From NCBI GenBank assembly GCA_945948535.1, contig CAMFBN010000003.1:1-64000 (forward strand): a DNA stretch of 64,000 nt, written 5' to 3'. The translations under genes were made by a program, and so were the position numbers. Positions 1 to 9,013 of this stretch are shown here, piece after piece. Source of the DNA: an uncultured Clostridia bacterium (GTDB lineage: Bacteria > Bacillota > Clostridia > Oscillospirales > Oscillospiraceae). Under the pieces are notes generated by a model. It did no database searches, had not been told where the DNA came from, and saw only the letters and a program-made list of their open reading frames with translations. The number at the start of each line of letters is the position of its first letter. The stretch's first letter is position 1.

Positions 1-2
1 TT

Positions 3-110
3 GTGGCAGAAAAGTCGGTGACTGCGCCGATTGAGGACGGGGCCACGGCGGATGCGATCATACGGACATATGAGGATGACCGCGAGGAAAGCGGGCTGCT
101 GGAAGAATGA
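3..110 (+). CDS. C-terminal end of an unidentified CDS (partial at window edge)
   Basis: Open frame VAEKSVTAPIEDGATADAIIRTYEDDREESGLLEE* followed directly by a terminator-like hairpin. Confidence 0.5.
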   Translation: MAEKSVTAPIEDGATADAIIRTYEDDREESGLLEE

Positions 111-116
111 AATAGC

Positions 117-147
117 CCCTCCTGGGAGACCGGGAGGGGATTTTCAT
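117..147 (+). terminator. Rho-independent terminator
   Basis: ccccTCCtgggagaccGGGAgggg followed by attttcatt. Confidence 0.6.
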
Positions 148-254
148 TAGCAATTCCGTTAGCAATTTTGCTTTTTCGTTAGCAAAAACGTTTTAACGCA
201 TATAAAAGTTAATGAACAAATAAACTGAAAATTCACAAAATATTCACACTAAAA

Positions 255-294
255 CAGGAAAAGCGCCTAGTTTTTTGAAAACTAAGCGCTTTTC
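255..294 (-). terminator. Hairpin terminator downstream of the tRNA-Gln
   Basis: aaaagcgcctagttttttgaaaactaagcgctttt inverted repeat just 3' of the minus-strand tRNA. Confidence 0.6.
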
Positions 295-296
295 TG

Positions 297-370
297 TGGC
301 GGAGAGAGTGGGATTCGAACCCCCGCAAACGGAGTCAGAGTCCGGTGTGCTACCGTTACACAAATCCTCT
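297..370 (-). tRNA. tRNA-Gln(CTG)-like, possibly degenerate
   Basis: Reverse strand GTGTAACGGTAGCAC D-arm, GGACTCTGACTCC anticodon arm, GGGGGTTCGAATCCCAC T-arm, encoded CCA. Acceptor 5' strand AGAGGAT pairs poorly with TCTCTCC. Confidence 0.7.
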
Positions 371-519
371 ATGCGTCACTATAGTATATGCAGTTTTGGA
401 AAAAGTCAACAATCATTTTCCCAGCCATCGTCTTTTTCAGAAAAAGCCGCAAATCCGGTTGCCTTTTCCGATTGCCTGTGTTATGCTGATAGAAACAACA
501 ACGAGGGGAAGCGCAGCTG

Positions 520-1038
520 GTGGAATGGAATGACATCTACGATGAAAACCGCAATCTCACCGGCAGGGTGCACCGCCGGGGAAGCCAGTGGAAGCCCGGC
601 GAATACGGCGTGGTGGTCTGCGTCTGGGTCTACGACGGCGCGGGGCATCTGCTGCTGACCCGCCGGGCCAAGGGCAAGAGCTTCGCCGGCACCTGGGAGA
701 ATTCCGGCGGCGCGGTGAAGGCGGGAGAAACCAGTCGGCAGGCCGTAGCCCGGGAGCTGTTTGAGGAGACGGGTATCCGGGCAGACCCGGAGGAATTTGA
801 GTATCTGGACACGGACTCCGATCGGAATATGTTCTATGACCACTACTGTCTCCGCCGCCGCGTAAGCCTGAAGGACATCGTGCTGCTGCCCGGGGAGACC
901 GACGACGTCATGTGGGCCAGCTTTGGCAAGGTCAACTGGATGATCCGCACCGGAAAAATCTGCAAAATCATTGGTCAGCAGTTCCGGCGGCAGGAAAAGT
1001 CCCTGCGTTTGCGCAATATGTCCAAGTTTAGGTGCTGA
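520..1038 (+). CDS. NUDIX hydrolase
   Basis: Nudix box GGAVKAGETSRQAVARELFEETGI. Confidence 0.9.
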   Translation: MEWNDIYDENRNLTGRVHRRGSQWKPGEYGVVVCVWVYDGAGHLLLTRRAKGKSFAGTWENSGGAVKAGETSRQAVARELFEETGIRADPEEFEYLDTDSDRNMFYDHYCLRRRVSLKDIVLLPGETDDVMWASFGKVNWMIRTGKICKIIGQQFRRQEKSLRLRNMSKFRC

Positions 1039-1195
1039 TTTTTGGCAGCTATTTAGGCAGTTTGCCCTTGCGTTTTGGGGCTGTGGGGGGTATAATCAAA
1101 AAAAGCGTTTTTCCAGGGGCCGGCAAAAAACGCTTGCGCCGGGCTGAAAAACGCCTTTTCTTTTTGATAACCCACAACAAATGGAGGAAGAAATT

Positions 1196-1831
1196 ATGAT
1201 CCAGCTTGTAAAACTGCCTGTAAAGCGCGGCAACGCCCCCCTGCGGATTGCCAAGGGTCATTTCGTGACCAACCACTCCCATATCAACTACTACGTTGAC
1301 ATCACCTATCAGAAGACCCGTCTCAGCGAAGCGCGGGACAGCGCCTATCAGCTGGTTTCCAACTTTGTCAACGATACCCCCGTGGATACGGTGCTGTGTT
1401 TGGACGGCACGGCGGTGCTGGGCACCTGCATCGCCGAAGAGCTGACCAAGTCCGGCTTCCGCACCATCAACGCCCACGAAACCATTTACGTGGTGGAGCC
1501 GGAGTACAACGCCAATTCCCAGATCATCTTCCGGGAGAACATTCAGCCCATGATCCGCGGCAAGCACGTTCTGGTGCTGATGGCCTCCGTCACCACCGGC
1601 TTCACTGCCAAGCGCTCCATCGAAGCCATCCAGTATTACGGCGGTCAGGTGGCCGGTGTCGCCGCTATCTACCGGGCTGTGGACGAAGTGGCGGGCTATC
1701 CCGTGCGTTCCGTCTACTCCATTGCCGACCTGCCGGACTACGAAAGCTACGATTACCACGAATGCCCCTACTGCAAGGCAGGCAAAAAGGTGGACGCGCT
1801 GGTAAACAGCTTCGGCTATTCTTCCCTGTAA
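1196..1831 (+). CDS. Phosphoribosyltransferase-family protein (orotate PRTase-like)
   Basis: VLCLDGTAVLGTCIAEEL and HVLVLMASVTTGFTAKRSIEAI PRTase-like segments; RBS ggagga upstream. Confidence 0.7.
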   Translation: MIQLVKLPVKRGNAPLRIAKGHFVTNHSHINYYVDITYQKTRLSEARDSAYQLVSNFVNDTPVDTVLCLDGTAVLGTCIAEELTKSGFRTINAHETIYVVEPEYNANSQIIFRENIQPMIRGKHVLVLMASVTTGFTAKRSIEAIQYYGGQVAGVAAIYRAVDEVAGYPVRSVYSIADLPDYESYDYHECPYCKAGKKVDALVNSFGYSSL

Positions 1832-1951
1832 AAATACATCCGGCCCCTCTCCCCTGCGGAGAGGGGCCCTCAATTTGCCGGAATGTAACACATTCGCAAC
1901 ACATTTTCCCCGCGCATCTGCTATACTCTGGAAAAAAAGGAGGCGGAAGCC

Positions 1952-2179
1952 ATGCTGGAAATTCTTCTGACGGTTCTGTTTGTCTGGCTGCTTTTCAAAA
2001 CAATCGGCCTTGCGTTTCGAGTTGCCTGGGGCGCGGCAAAAATCGCGGCGTCCATACTGTTCACCCTGGCGGTACCGCTGCTGGTGCTGTGCCTGATTTT
2101 TGCCGGCGGCGTGCTGATTCTCATTCCCCTTGCCATGCTGGGGGTGGCCTTTGGGCTGCTGAAAGGCTGCATGAAATAG
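1952..2179 (+). CDS. Small hydrophobic membrane protein (75 aa)
   Basis: RBS aggaggcgg; two or three hydrophobic helices; resembles the ORF at 48199. Confidence 0.7.
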   Translation: MLEILLTVLFVWLLFKTIGLAFRVAWGAAKIAASILFTLAVPLLVLCLIFAGGVLILIPLAMLGVAFGLLKGCMK

Positions 2180-2211
2180 CTCCCTGCCCCATAGGCGGGG
2201 AGCTTTTTTAG
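2178..2211 (+). terminator. Rho-independent terminator
   Basis: agctccctgccccataggcggggagctttttta. Confidence 0.85.
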
Positions 2212-2360
2212 TCCGGTTCTGCCCCTGCCGCCACAATATCCTGTGGCCTGACAAAAAGAAGGCCGGCTTTTTCCAAAAAACTTCTGCTCTTTTCCGTTGT
2301 CCCAAAAGGAAAGCTGTGCTATAATGTCTTTAAGTAGCGAAATTTGTGAGGAAATGTCCA

Positions 2361-3242
2361 ATGATGACGGAAGAGCTGAAAATTTCACAGAAGGATATGC
2401 GCCTGATTCTGTCCGCCGCCAGCCCGGACGCGGCGCTTCTGTATCTGTACCTGCATAGCGGCAACGAACTGAGCACCGCCGCGGTGGACCTACATATGAA
2501 CGAGTCTCGGCTTGGCTGCGCCGAGGCGACGCTGCGGCAGCTGGGCCTGCTGATGGACGACCGGGTCAGCCATATCGCCCCCGGGGAACGTCCGGGGTAC
2601 TCGGAAAAGGATGTGCTGGAAGCCATGGACGGCGATTCCTCCTTCCGGGGCCTTTATGGGGAGGTGCAGCGGCTGCTGGGCAGAAGTCTCAACACCGAGG
2701 AGCTGAAAATCCTGCTGGGCTTTGTCCGATACTTGGGCATGACCCCGGAGTTGATCTCCGTGCTGGTGTGCTACTGCAAGGAGCGTGCCCGGCGCAGGGG
2801 CAGTCTGCGCAATCCCAGCCTGCGCACCATCGAAAAGGAGGCCTACGCCTGGGCGGAGCGGGGCATCGACTCCGTGGAGGACGCCGCCGCCTTCATTCAG
2901 GCCGAGAACGTCCGCAATTCCCGGCTGTCCCGGCTCATGAATCTGCTGCAAATCCGGGGCAGAAACCTCACCGCCGCCGAGGAAAAGTACGCCCAGAGCT
3001 GGCTGGACATGGATATGTCCGAGGAACTGATTTCCATAGCCTATGAGCGCACCTGCCTGAATACCGGCGGGCTCAACTGGGCCTACATGAACAAGATTTT
3101 GCAGCGCTGGCATTCTCAGGGCCTGCGCACAGCGGAGGATGTCCGTTCCGGCGACAGAAAAGCCGCGGCGCCCAAGGGCGGCTCCGGCGAACTGGGCGAA
3201 GCGGAAATCGCGGCAATTCAAAGAGTTTTGCGGGAGGAATAA
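2361..3242 (+). CDS. DnaD-domain replication protein
   Basis: DnaD-like region ILLGFVRYLGMTPELISVLVCYCKERA...WAERGIDSVEDAAAFI; precedes a DnaC-like ATPase. Confidence 0.85.
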   Translation: MMTEELKISQKDMRLILSAASPDAALLYLYLHSGNELSTAAVDLHMNESRLGCAEATLRQLGLLMDDRVSHIAPGERPGYSEKDVLEAMDGDSSFRGLYGEVQRLLGRSLNTEELKILLGFVRYLGMTPELISVLVCYCKERARRRGSLRNPSLRTIEKEAYAWAERGIDSVEDAAAFIQAENVRNSRLSRLMNLLQIRGRNLTAAEEKYAQSWLDMDMSEELISIAYERTCLNTGGLNWAYMNKILQRWHSQGLRTAEDVRSGDRKAAAPKGGSGELGEAEIAAIQRVLREE

Positions 3243-3245
3243 TCC

Positions 3246-4229
3246 ATGGCATACAGTGCGGAGGTGGTCAGCCGGGCGCGGGCGCGGCTGGCACAGGCAA
3301 AAGAAGACCGGGAGTCCGAAAACCGGCAGCATCTGGCGGTGGCCTACGCCCGGGTGCCCAGAATCCGGGAAATCGATATGCTTTTGCGCCAGACCATGGC
3401 TCAGGCGGCCTATGCTGCCTTCCAGCAGGGCAGCGACGGCAGGGAGCTTCTGGAACAGGCAAGACAGCAGAATTTAGAATTACAGCAGGAGCGGGCTATT
3501 CTCGCCATGGAGAATTTTGAGGAAGGGTATCTGGACGACAGCCCCATCTGTGACAAATGCGGCGGCAGCGGCTACATCGGCTCCAATATGTGCGAGTGCC
3601 TGCGGGAGCTGTGCCGGCAGGAGCAGAAAAAGGAGGTGTCCATTCTCTCCGGCAGCCGGGATACCTTCAACCAGTTCCGGCTGGACTACTACCCCGACCG
3701 GATTGACCCCAAGTACGGTGCCAGCCCCCGGACCATCATGGAGCGGAATCTGAAGGTCTGCCGCACCTACGCGCTGACCTTCACCCCCAGCGCGGGAAAT
3801 CTGCTGTTCGTAGGCGGCACGGGACTGGGCAAAACCTTTTTATCCGCCTGTATCGCCCGGGCCGTGGCAGACCGGGGCTACAGCGTCGTCTATGAATCCG
3901 CCGGGCACCTGTTCTCCAAGCTGGAACAGGCAAAGTTCAATCCCAGCGAGGAAGCCCGCCGGGAAGCGGCCCGTTTTAGCGACTGTGACCTGCTGATTCT
4001 GGACGATCTGGGCACGGAAATGCCGGGTCAGTTCGCCACTGCCGCCCTGTATACTCTGCTCAACGACCGGATTTTGGAAAATAAGCCCGTGGTGGTCTCC
4101 ACCAATCTCAATATGGACGAGCTGGGAAGGCGGTATTCGCCCCAGATTGCCTCCCGGCTGCAGGGCAGCTTTCTGCTCCTGACCTTCGTGGGGGAAGATA
4201 TTCGGATACTGAAAAACAGAGGATTGTAA
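3246..4229 (+). CDS. DnaC/DnaI-like helicase loader ATPase
   Basis: CDKCGGSGYIGSNMCEC Zn motif, Walker A GGTGLGKT, Walker B LLILDDLGTE. Confidence 0.9.
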   Translation: MAYSAEVVSRARARLAQAKEDRESENRQHLAVAYARVPRIREIDMLLRQTMAQAAYAAFQQGSDGRELLEQARQQNLELQQERAILAMENFEEGYLDDSPICDKCGGSGYIGSNMCECLRELCRQEQKKEVSILSGSRDTFNQFRLDYYPDRIDPKYGASPRTIMERNLKVCRTYALTFTPSAGNLLFVGGTGLGKTFLSACIARAVADRGYSVVYESAGHLFSKLEQAKFNPSEEARREAARFSDCDLLILDDLGTEMPGQFATAALYTLLNDRILENKPVVVSTNLNMDELGRRYSPQIASRLQGSFLLLTFVGEDIRILKNRGL

Positions 4230-4230
4230 G

Positions 4231-4878
4231 ATGAAAACAGGCATTTTATTCGATTTGGACGGCACTTTGCTGAATACTTTGGAGGATTTGCTGGACGCCA
4301 CCAACTACGCGCTTGCTCAGTGCGGCTACCCCAAACGGACGCTGCCGGAGTTGCGGCGATTCGTGGGCAACGGAGCGGAAAATCAGATCCGAATGTCCCT
4401 GCCGGCGGGGGCTTCCCCGGAGGAAGTGGGGCGGGTGCTGCGCATTTATAAGCCCTATTACACCGCCCATTGTCAGGTAAAAACCCGGCCCTACGATGGG
4501 GTCTTGGAGGCCTTGGAGGTTTTAAAAGCCAAGTATCCCATCGCGGTGGTGTCCAACAAGCCGGACGGTGCGGTGAAGGCCCTGTGCGCGGAGGTGTTTC
4601 CCGGCATTTTTGCCCTTGGAGAAACCCCGGACTGTCCCCGCAAGCCCGCCCCGGATATGGTGTACAAGGCCTGCCGGGCCATCGGCGCGGATACCTGTGT
4701 GTACGTGGGCGACAGCGAGGTGGACGTGGTCACCGCGAAAAACGCCGGGGTGCCCTGCCTGAGCGTCCTGTGGGGCTTCCGGGACAAAGCGGACATTGAA
4801 GGGGCCGGCGGGGCTCATTTCTGTGAAAGTCCCGCCCAACTGACAGAAAAAATTGAGGAAATCATCCATGGCAAATGA
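4231..4878 (+). CDS. HAD-family phosphatase (phosphoglycolate phosphatase-like)
   Basis: FDLDGTLLNTLEDL, VVSNKPDGAVK, YVGDSEVDVVTAKNAG. Confidence 0.9.
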   Translation: MKTGILFDLDGTLLNTLEDLLDATNYALAQCGYPKRTLPELRRFVGNGAENQIRMSLPAGASPEEVGRVLRIYKPYYTAHCQVKTRPYDGVLEALEVLKAKYPIAVVSNKPDGAVKALCAEVFPGIFALGETPDCPRKPAPDMVYKACRAIGADTCVYVGDSEVDVVTAKNAGVPCLSVLWGFRDKADIEGAGGAHFCESPAQLTEKIEEIIHGK

Positions 4879-5443
4879 ATTCTACGCCCTGTTGGGCCGG
4901 ATGCGCAATATCACCCGCTGGGGCCTGATGCGCAACACCTTCTCGGAGAACATTGCCGAGCACAGCTACATGACCGCGGTGCTGGCCCACGCTCTGGCGT
5001 TAATTCGCCGGGACATTCTGGGACTCCCCTCCCCCGACCCGGATCGGTGCGCTGTGGCGGCGCTATACCACGACGCCTCGGAGATTCTCACCGGCGACCT
5101 GCCCACACCGATTAAGTATTACAACCCGGACATCAAGGCCGCCTATAAGCAGGTGGAGCGGGCGGCTGGGGAGCGGCTGCTGGACATGCTGCCGCCGGAG
5201 CTTCGGGAGAGCTATGCTCACGACGTGCTGGAGGATGACGAGGCATTGCTTCCCATTGTGAAGGCAGCGGACAAACTCAGCGCCCACATCAAGTGTCTTG
5301 AAGAGCAGAAGGCGGGCAACACGGAATTTGACTCCGCCGCCCGCCAGACCTGGGAAGCCATGAAGGCCATGAACCTGCCGGAGCTGAACTGGTTTACAGA
5401 ACATTGTCTCGGCGCGTTTTCCCTGAATCTCGACCAGCTGTGA
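4868..5443 (+). CDS. HD-domain 5'-nucleotidase (YfbR-like)
   Basis: NIAEHSYMTAVLAHAL, ALYHDASEILTGDLPTPIKY. Confidence 0.9.
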   Translation: MANEFYALLGRMRNITRWGLMRNTFSENIAEHSYMTAVLAHALALIRRDILGLPSPDPDRCAVAALYHDASEILTGDLPTPIKYYNPDIKAAYKQVERAAGERLLDMLPPELRESYAHDVLEDDEALLPIVKAADKLSAHIKCLEEQKAGNTEFDSAARQTWEAMKAMNLPELNWFTEHCLGAFSLNLDQL

Positions 5444-5447
5444 TACT

Positions 5448-5475
5448 TGACGGCATTGCCTGTTTGTGTTAGAAT
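5448..5475 (+). promoter_or_regulatory. Sigma-A-type promoter
   Basis: TTGACG-N17-TAGAAT upstream of the ORF at 5534. Confidence 0.5.
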
Positions 5476-5533
5476 AAATAGTGTTTCTGGAGCCATGTTT
5501 GCCAAGACGATTCCCGGATCGGAGGTGCAAGGT

Positions 5534-5764
5534 ATGGGCAGTTGTTTCTATTTTTTGACTCACCGCTGTGTTTTCTCGAGTTTTTCCATGGAAACCATAA
5601 AATCCAAGGTACGTATTCTTGAGGAGCATGGCATCAAAACCCTGCTGAAATCCCATAATTCCAACCAGCAAACCGGCGCTTTCGGTCAGCTGGCGGAGTA
5701 CCAGATTGCATACGATCTCTACGTTCCCAACAAAGATTTTGAGTATGCGGAAGCATTGATCTGA
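5534..5764 (+). CDS. Small DUF2007/DUF3343-like protein (76 aa)
   Basis: RBS ggaggtg; FSSFSMETIKSKVRILEEHGIKTLLKSHNSN...YDLYVPNKDFEYAEALI. Confidence 0.5.
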   Translation: MGSCFYFLTHRCVFSSFSMETIKSKVRILEEHGIKTLLKSHNSNQQTGAFGQLAEYQIAYDLYVPNKDFEYAEALI

Positions 5765-5775
5765 CACGGTGGCTC

Positions 5776-6133
5776 TCACCCAGCCCGAAACGTGCTTGCA
5801 AACGGCGGGGCTTTCGCATTTAACTTTTCTCTGTTTTGGAGCATCCCTCCAAAACATCTCTTCAACTTCATATCCCTTCATTTGAAGGGATTGAATACGC
5901 CGCTATGATGGAATGGTAGACATAGTGGACTTAAAATCCGCTGGGCTGAACCCAGCACCCAATCCGAATTGTGCTTGCAAACAGCCAACTTTTTCAATTT
6001 GATTTTTCTCTGTGTTGGAACATCCCTCCAACACATCCCTCCAACTTCATATCCCTTCATTTGAAGGGATTGAATACGCCGCTATGGTGGAACAGGTAGA
6101 CACTGCAGACTTAAAATCTGCCGAAGAGTGATC
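5776..6133 (+). repeat. Tandem repeat of two 179-bp units (leader plus 5' part of tRNA-Leu)
   Basis: tgcttgcaaac at 5793/5972, hairpins at 5832/6011 and 5872/6051, and gccgctatg at 5899/6078 are all offset by exactly 179 bp. Confidence 0.9.
5899..5956 (+). pseudogene. Truncated tRNA-Leu(TAA): acceptor 5', D, anticodon and variable arms only
   Basis: GCCGCTATGATGGAATGGTAGACATAGTGGACTTAAAATCCGCTGGGCTGAACCCAGC; no T-arm or 3' acceptor strand. Confidence 0.8.
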
Positions 6134-6166
6134 TTCGTACCGGTTCGATTCCGGTTAGCGGCACCA
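6078..6166 (+). tRNA. tRNA-Leu(TAA)
   Basis: GCCGCTA/TAGCGGC acceptor, CTTAAAA anticodon loop, long variable arm, CGGTTCGATTCCG T-arm, encoded CCA. Confidence 0.95.
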
Positions 6167-6173
6167 TTTGTAG

Positions 6174-6220
6174 TGTACACTATAGATATCAACTGTTAAA
6201 AGTTGAGTTTATAGTGTACA
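6174..6220. repeat. Inverted repeat just 3' of tRNA-Leu
   Basis: TGTACACTATA (6174-6184) / TATAGTGTACA (6210-6220) with inner CAACT/AGTTG. Confidence 0.8.
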
Positions 6221-6640
6221 TTTCATTTTATTCAGTAATTATTAAAACAGAATTGTTTTGACTTCTCAGGTAAAATGTTAACACGTTTTTTGCGTATTTC
6301 ATAGATATCATTCCGTAGTAAATAGATATCACCGAAGTTCAGAAGCCCGTACCCTCGATTTGAATGGAATATGAGCAGCGCCCTTTTTGATTTCGGGCAG
6401 AATTTCAAAAAGGGCACAGCTTTTTTATAGAGTTTTCAGAAAATTATCATATGTGGATCAGCCGGTTTTTTGTGGCGCAGCAGCGCCATAAGAATCCCGG
6501 CTTTTTCTTTTTCAAAAAGGGTGCTGCCTCTCAGCACTCTCTCCTCAGCCGTTCTCCTGTTTCAGGGAGGACGGCTTTTTTGTTTTCTTGGCATAATATC
6601 CCGCGTCTGAAAAAGGGCGCCGGAGGAATGGAGGTTAAAA

Positions 6641-6862
6641 TTGAAGAATCCGAACAAAGCAAATTCCAAGCCAAACAGAATCAGACCGGAATACCGTTCC
6701 CATACAGGACCTCCCGCACAGACTGAAAAGCCCATCTGTGCAGCCTCCCCGCTGTGCGAGGGGTGCCCCTTTCCCGGGCATGGCTTTCTGTGCCAGGGCG
6801 GGGACGGAGAATGTATGCGCACACGACTGATGAAACTATCAAAGAAGGAGGAACCAATATGA
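6641..6862 (+). CDS. Small Cys-rich conjugative-element protein
   Basis: NRIRPEYRSHTGPPAQTEKPICAASPLCEGCPFPGHGFLC...GECMRTRL; located in the element remnant. Confidence 0.55.
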   Translation: MKNPNKANSKPNRIRPEYRSHTGPPAQTEKPICAASPLCEGCPFPGHGFLCQGGDGECMRTRLMKLSKKEEPI

Positions 6863-7140
6863 ACATACCTTTTCCCAGCCGTGGGCAGGTGGAGTTCAAC
6901 CGGAGGTGTTATCCACCCGGCACGCGAATTGTCTTGAACAGTATGGATGACCCATATGCCCCGGTAGAACCCGGAACGCGAGGTACTGTGCGGTATGTGG
7001 ACGATGCGGGGCAGATCGGCGTTGCCTGGGATAACGGGCGCAGCCTTTCGCTGATTCCCGGTGTGGACAGCTTCCGAAAACTGAACCAGCAGGAGATCGC
7101 TCAGGAACAGGGCACGAGGATGGAGGAGATGAAGCTGTGA
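6859..7140 (+). CDS. DUF4314-like protein
   Basis: RYPPGTRI-like YPPGTRIVLNSMDDPYAPVEPGTRGTVRYVDDAGQIGVAWDNGRSLSLIPGVDSF; RBS aaggagg. Confidence 0.8.
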   Translation: MNIPFPSRGQVEFNRRCYPPGTRIVLNSMDDPYAPVEPGTRGTVRYVDDAGQIGVAWDNGRSLSLIPGVDSFRKLNQQEIAQEQGTRMEEMKL

Positions 7141-7718
7141 GTATTCAGAAGATTTCCACTGAGCAGCTCCGCCGGATGGGAGATCAGGAGGGACTTGTCC
7201 TTCAAGGCTGCGGCGGCGATCTCCAGGAATGGCTGGATGGTATCAACCAGATTCTCACCGAAGAAGGAATTCTCAAAAAGGGCGCCAGATTTGAGGAAGC
7301 CTATACCTTCCAGCATGACGGGCTGACGTGCCTGCTGTTCCCTTTTAAGAAGGATATGGAGCTGGATATGGGAAAGCTTGCCGTATGGCGGTTGGCAACT
7401 CATTCCACCTTCGGCGGCACCTGGCTGTCTGACTATGTTCCCAATCGTCTCGGCGATTTTGTGCAGGTTCAGAAACAAAAGGAGCCTGAGCTTGTCAAGC
7501 CGGATTGTCCCCTCATAGGGACTGACGGAAACATCTTTCATCTTATGGGTAAAGCATCGGAGACGCTGCGAAAGAATGGGATGCAGGAACAGGCAGAGGA
7601 GATGCGTAACAGGATTTTCCAGTGCCAGAGCTATGATTCCGCCCTGAGTATCATCGGGGATTATGTGAATATCACTGCTGCCCATCAGGAAGAATGTATG
7701 GACATGGAAATGGAGTAA
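7137..7718 (+). CDS. Conjugative-element-associated hypothetical protein
   Basis: 4-bp-type overlap with the preceding DUF4314 gene; full-length ORF of 193 aa. Confidence 0.6.
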   Translation: MSIQKISTEQLRRMGDQEGLVLQGCGGDLQEWLDGINQILTEEGILKKGARFEEAYTFQHDGLTCLLFPFKKDMELDMGKLAVWRLATHSTFGGTWLSDYVPNRLGDFVQVQKQKEPELVKPDCPLIGTDGNIFHLMGKASETLRKNGMQEQAEEMRNRIFQCQSYDSALSIIGDYVNITAAHQEECMDMEME

Positions 7719-7770
7719 GGCCGCTATGGAATCCGAAGGGAAACCATAGCGGCCTTTTTGCGTGAATGGA

Positions 7771-8079
7771 TTAGTCCCACATATGCTTCAGCAGGTAGGA
7801 CTCCAGGTCGTAGTCATATTTGAACCGTACCCCGGTAATGGACTCACCGTTCAGGATGGCAGTGTATGCCTTCTGGTGGATTTCATTCTGTTCCCGGTCA
7901 CCGACAAACAGGTTGTCAGAGATCATCAGGGCGAAGGCGGCATCCGGGTACTTGGCTTCCAGCTCCGGAACGCTCTCCAGGGCGGCGTGACGCAGGGCGT
8001 TCATGCCGGGGATGCTGCTGAAAACCGCTTCCTGCTGCCTGAGCAGTTCCTGACGTGTGTGGCGAATGGCAGTGCTCAT
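7771..8079 (-). CDS. Hypothetical protein
   Basis: MSTAIRHTRQELLRQQEAVFSSIPGMNALRHAALES...; RBS gagaga upstream on the minus strand. Confidence 0.5.
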   Translation of the reverse strand: MSTAIRHTRQELLRQQEAVFSSIPGMNALRHAALESVPELEAKYPDAAFALMISDNLFVGDREQNEIHQKAYTAILNGESITGVRFKYDYDLESYLLKHMWD

Positions 8080-8265
8080 TTTGAATCTCTCCTTCTCTTT
8101 ACGCACTGGGTGAAATGATACCATGAAACAAGCGGGATAACAAGACCTGCTAATAAAAGTCAAGTGGAATTTTTAGAAAAAATGTAGCGTAAAAAGGCCG
8201 TACTTCGTACAGCCGCTCTGCACTCCTTTTTTGAATGGCGGCTGACCGTAATGCGAGACTGCCTG

Positions 8266-9013
8266 CTATGTTGCGTTTAGAGCTTCCAGATGGGCTTTTA
8301 CGGTTGCATAGTAGATCCTCAGGAACTTGTTTGCGGAAGCCATCATGTAGACCCTGTATGGCTTTCCCTCGGCTCGCTTTTTGTCCATAAATTGGTAGAT
8401 CGGTTCCTGCTCAGGAGACTGCTGGAGATAGACGGTCATGACCAAAAACAGTGTTCTCCTCAGTGCTGAGGATCCCCGCTTTGAGATACTGCGACTACGG
8501 ACATCCATCTGGCCGGACTGATATGGAGGCGCATCAATACCAGCGAAAGCAACCAGGGCTTTCTTAGAATGGAACCGGCGGACATCACCAATCTCAGCTA
8601 TGAGCTGCGGACCGAGCGCAGGGCCGACACCAAACATCCCCATGACAACGGGGTATTCCGGTAGTTGCTCTGCCAGGGTGTTCATCTCCTGCTTCAACGC
8701 AGCCAGGGCAGAAGATGTTGCCTGAAGCTGAATAATGGCCTGTTTTACCAGCAGCTTGGTAGTTTCGCTTTTGGGTAATGAGGTGATGCAGCTCCGAGCG
8801 AAAGAATGGAGTTCCTGTGCCTTAGCTTGGCTGAAATTGTAACCATTCTGCTGACACCACTTTTGGTATTTTGCGGAGAACTTGTTTTCAGATAGCTTGC
8901 CAACACACTCACAATGCCAGAAAGTATCTACAAAGTCCAGCCATTTTTCCTTGCCATCCGCTCGAACGGGACTCCTGAACAAGCGGTTAACGCCTGGAAA
9001 AGTGGTATCCAAG
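8266..9013 (-). pseudogene. IS110-family transposase, N-terminally truncated
   Basis: C-terminal Transposase_20-like region VVMGMFGVGPALGPQLIAEIGDVRRFHSKKALVAFAGIDAPPYQSG...RGSSALRRTLF; the N-terminal DEDD domain is missing. Confidence 0.85.

Noticed and set aside
148-190. Repeated GTTAGCAA-like words
   Set aside because: Short, AT-rich and only three loose copies; no clear function.
1049-2305. 418-aa minus-strand ORF
   Set aside because: Antisense to the PRTase and small membrane protein genes, both with RBS and motifs; no domain recognised.
6451-6726. 91-aa ORF MWISRFFVAQQRHKNPGFFFFKKG...
   Set aside because: Overlaps nested hairpins (agccgg...ccggct, tggcgc/gcgcca) and the start of the Cys-rich ORF; more likely leader sequence than protein.
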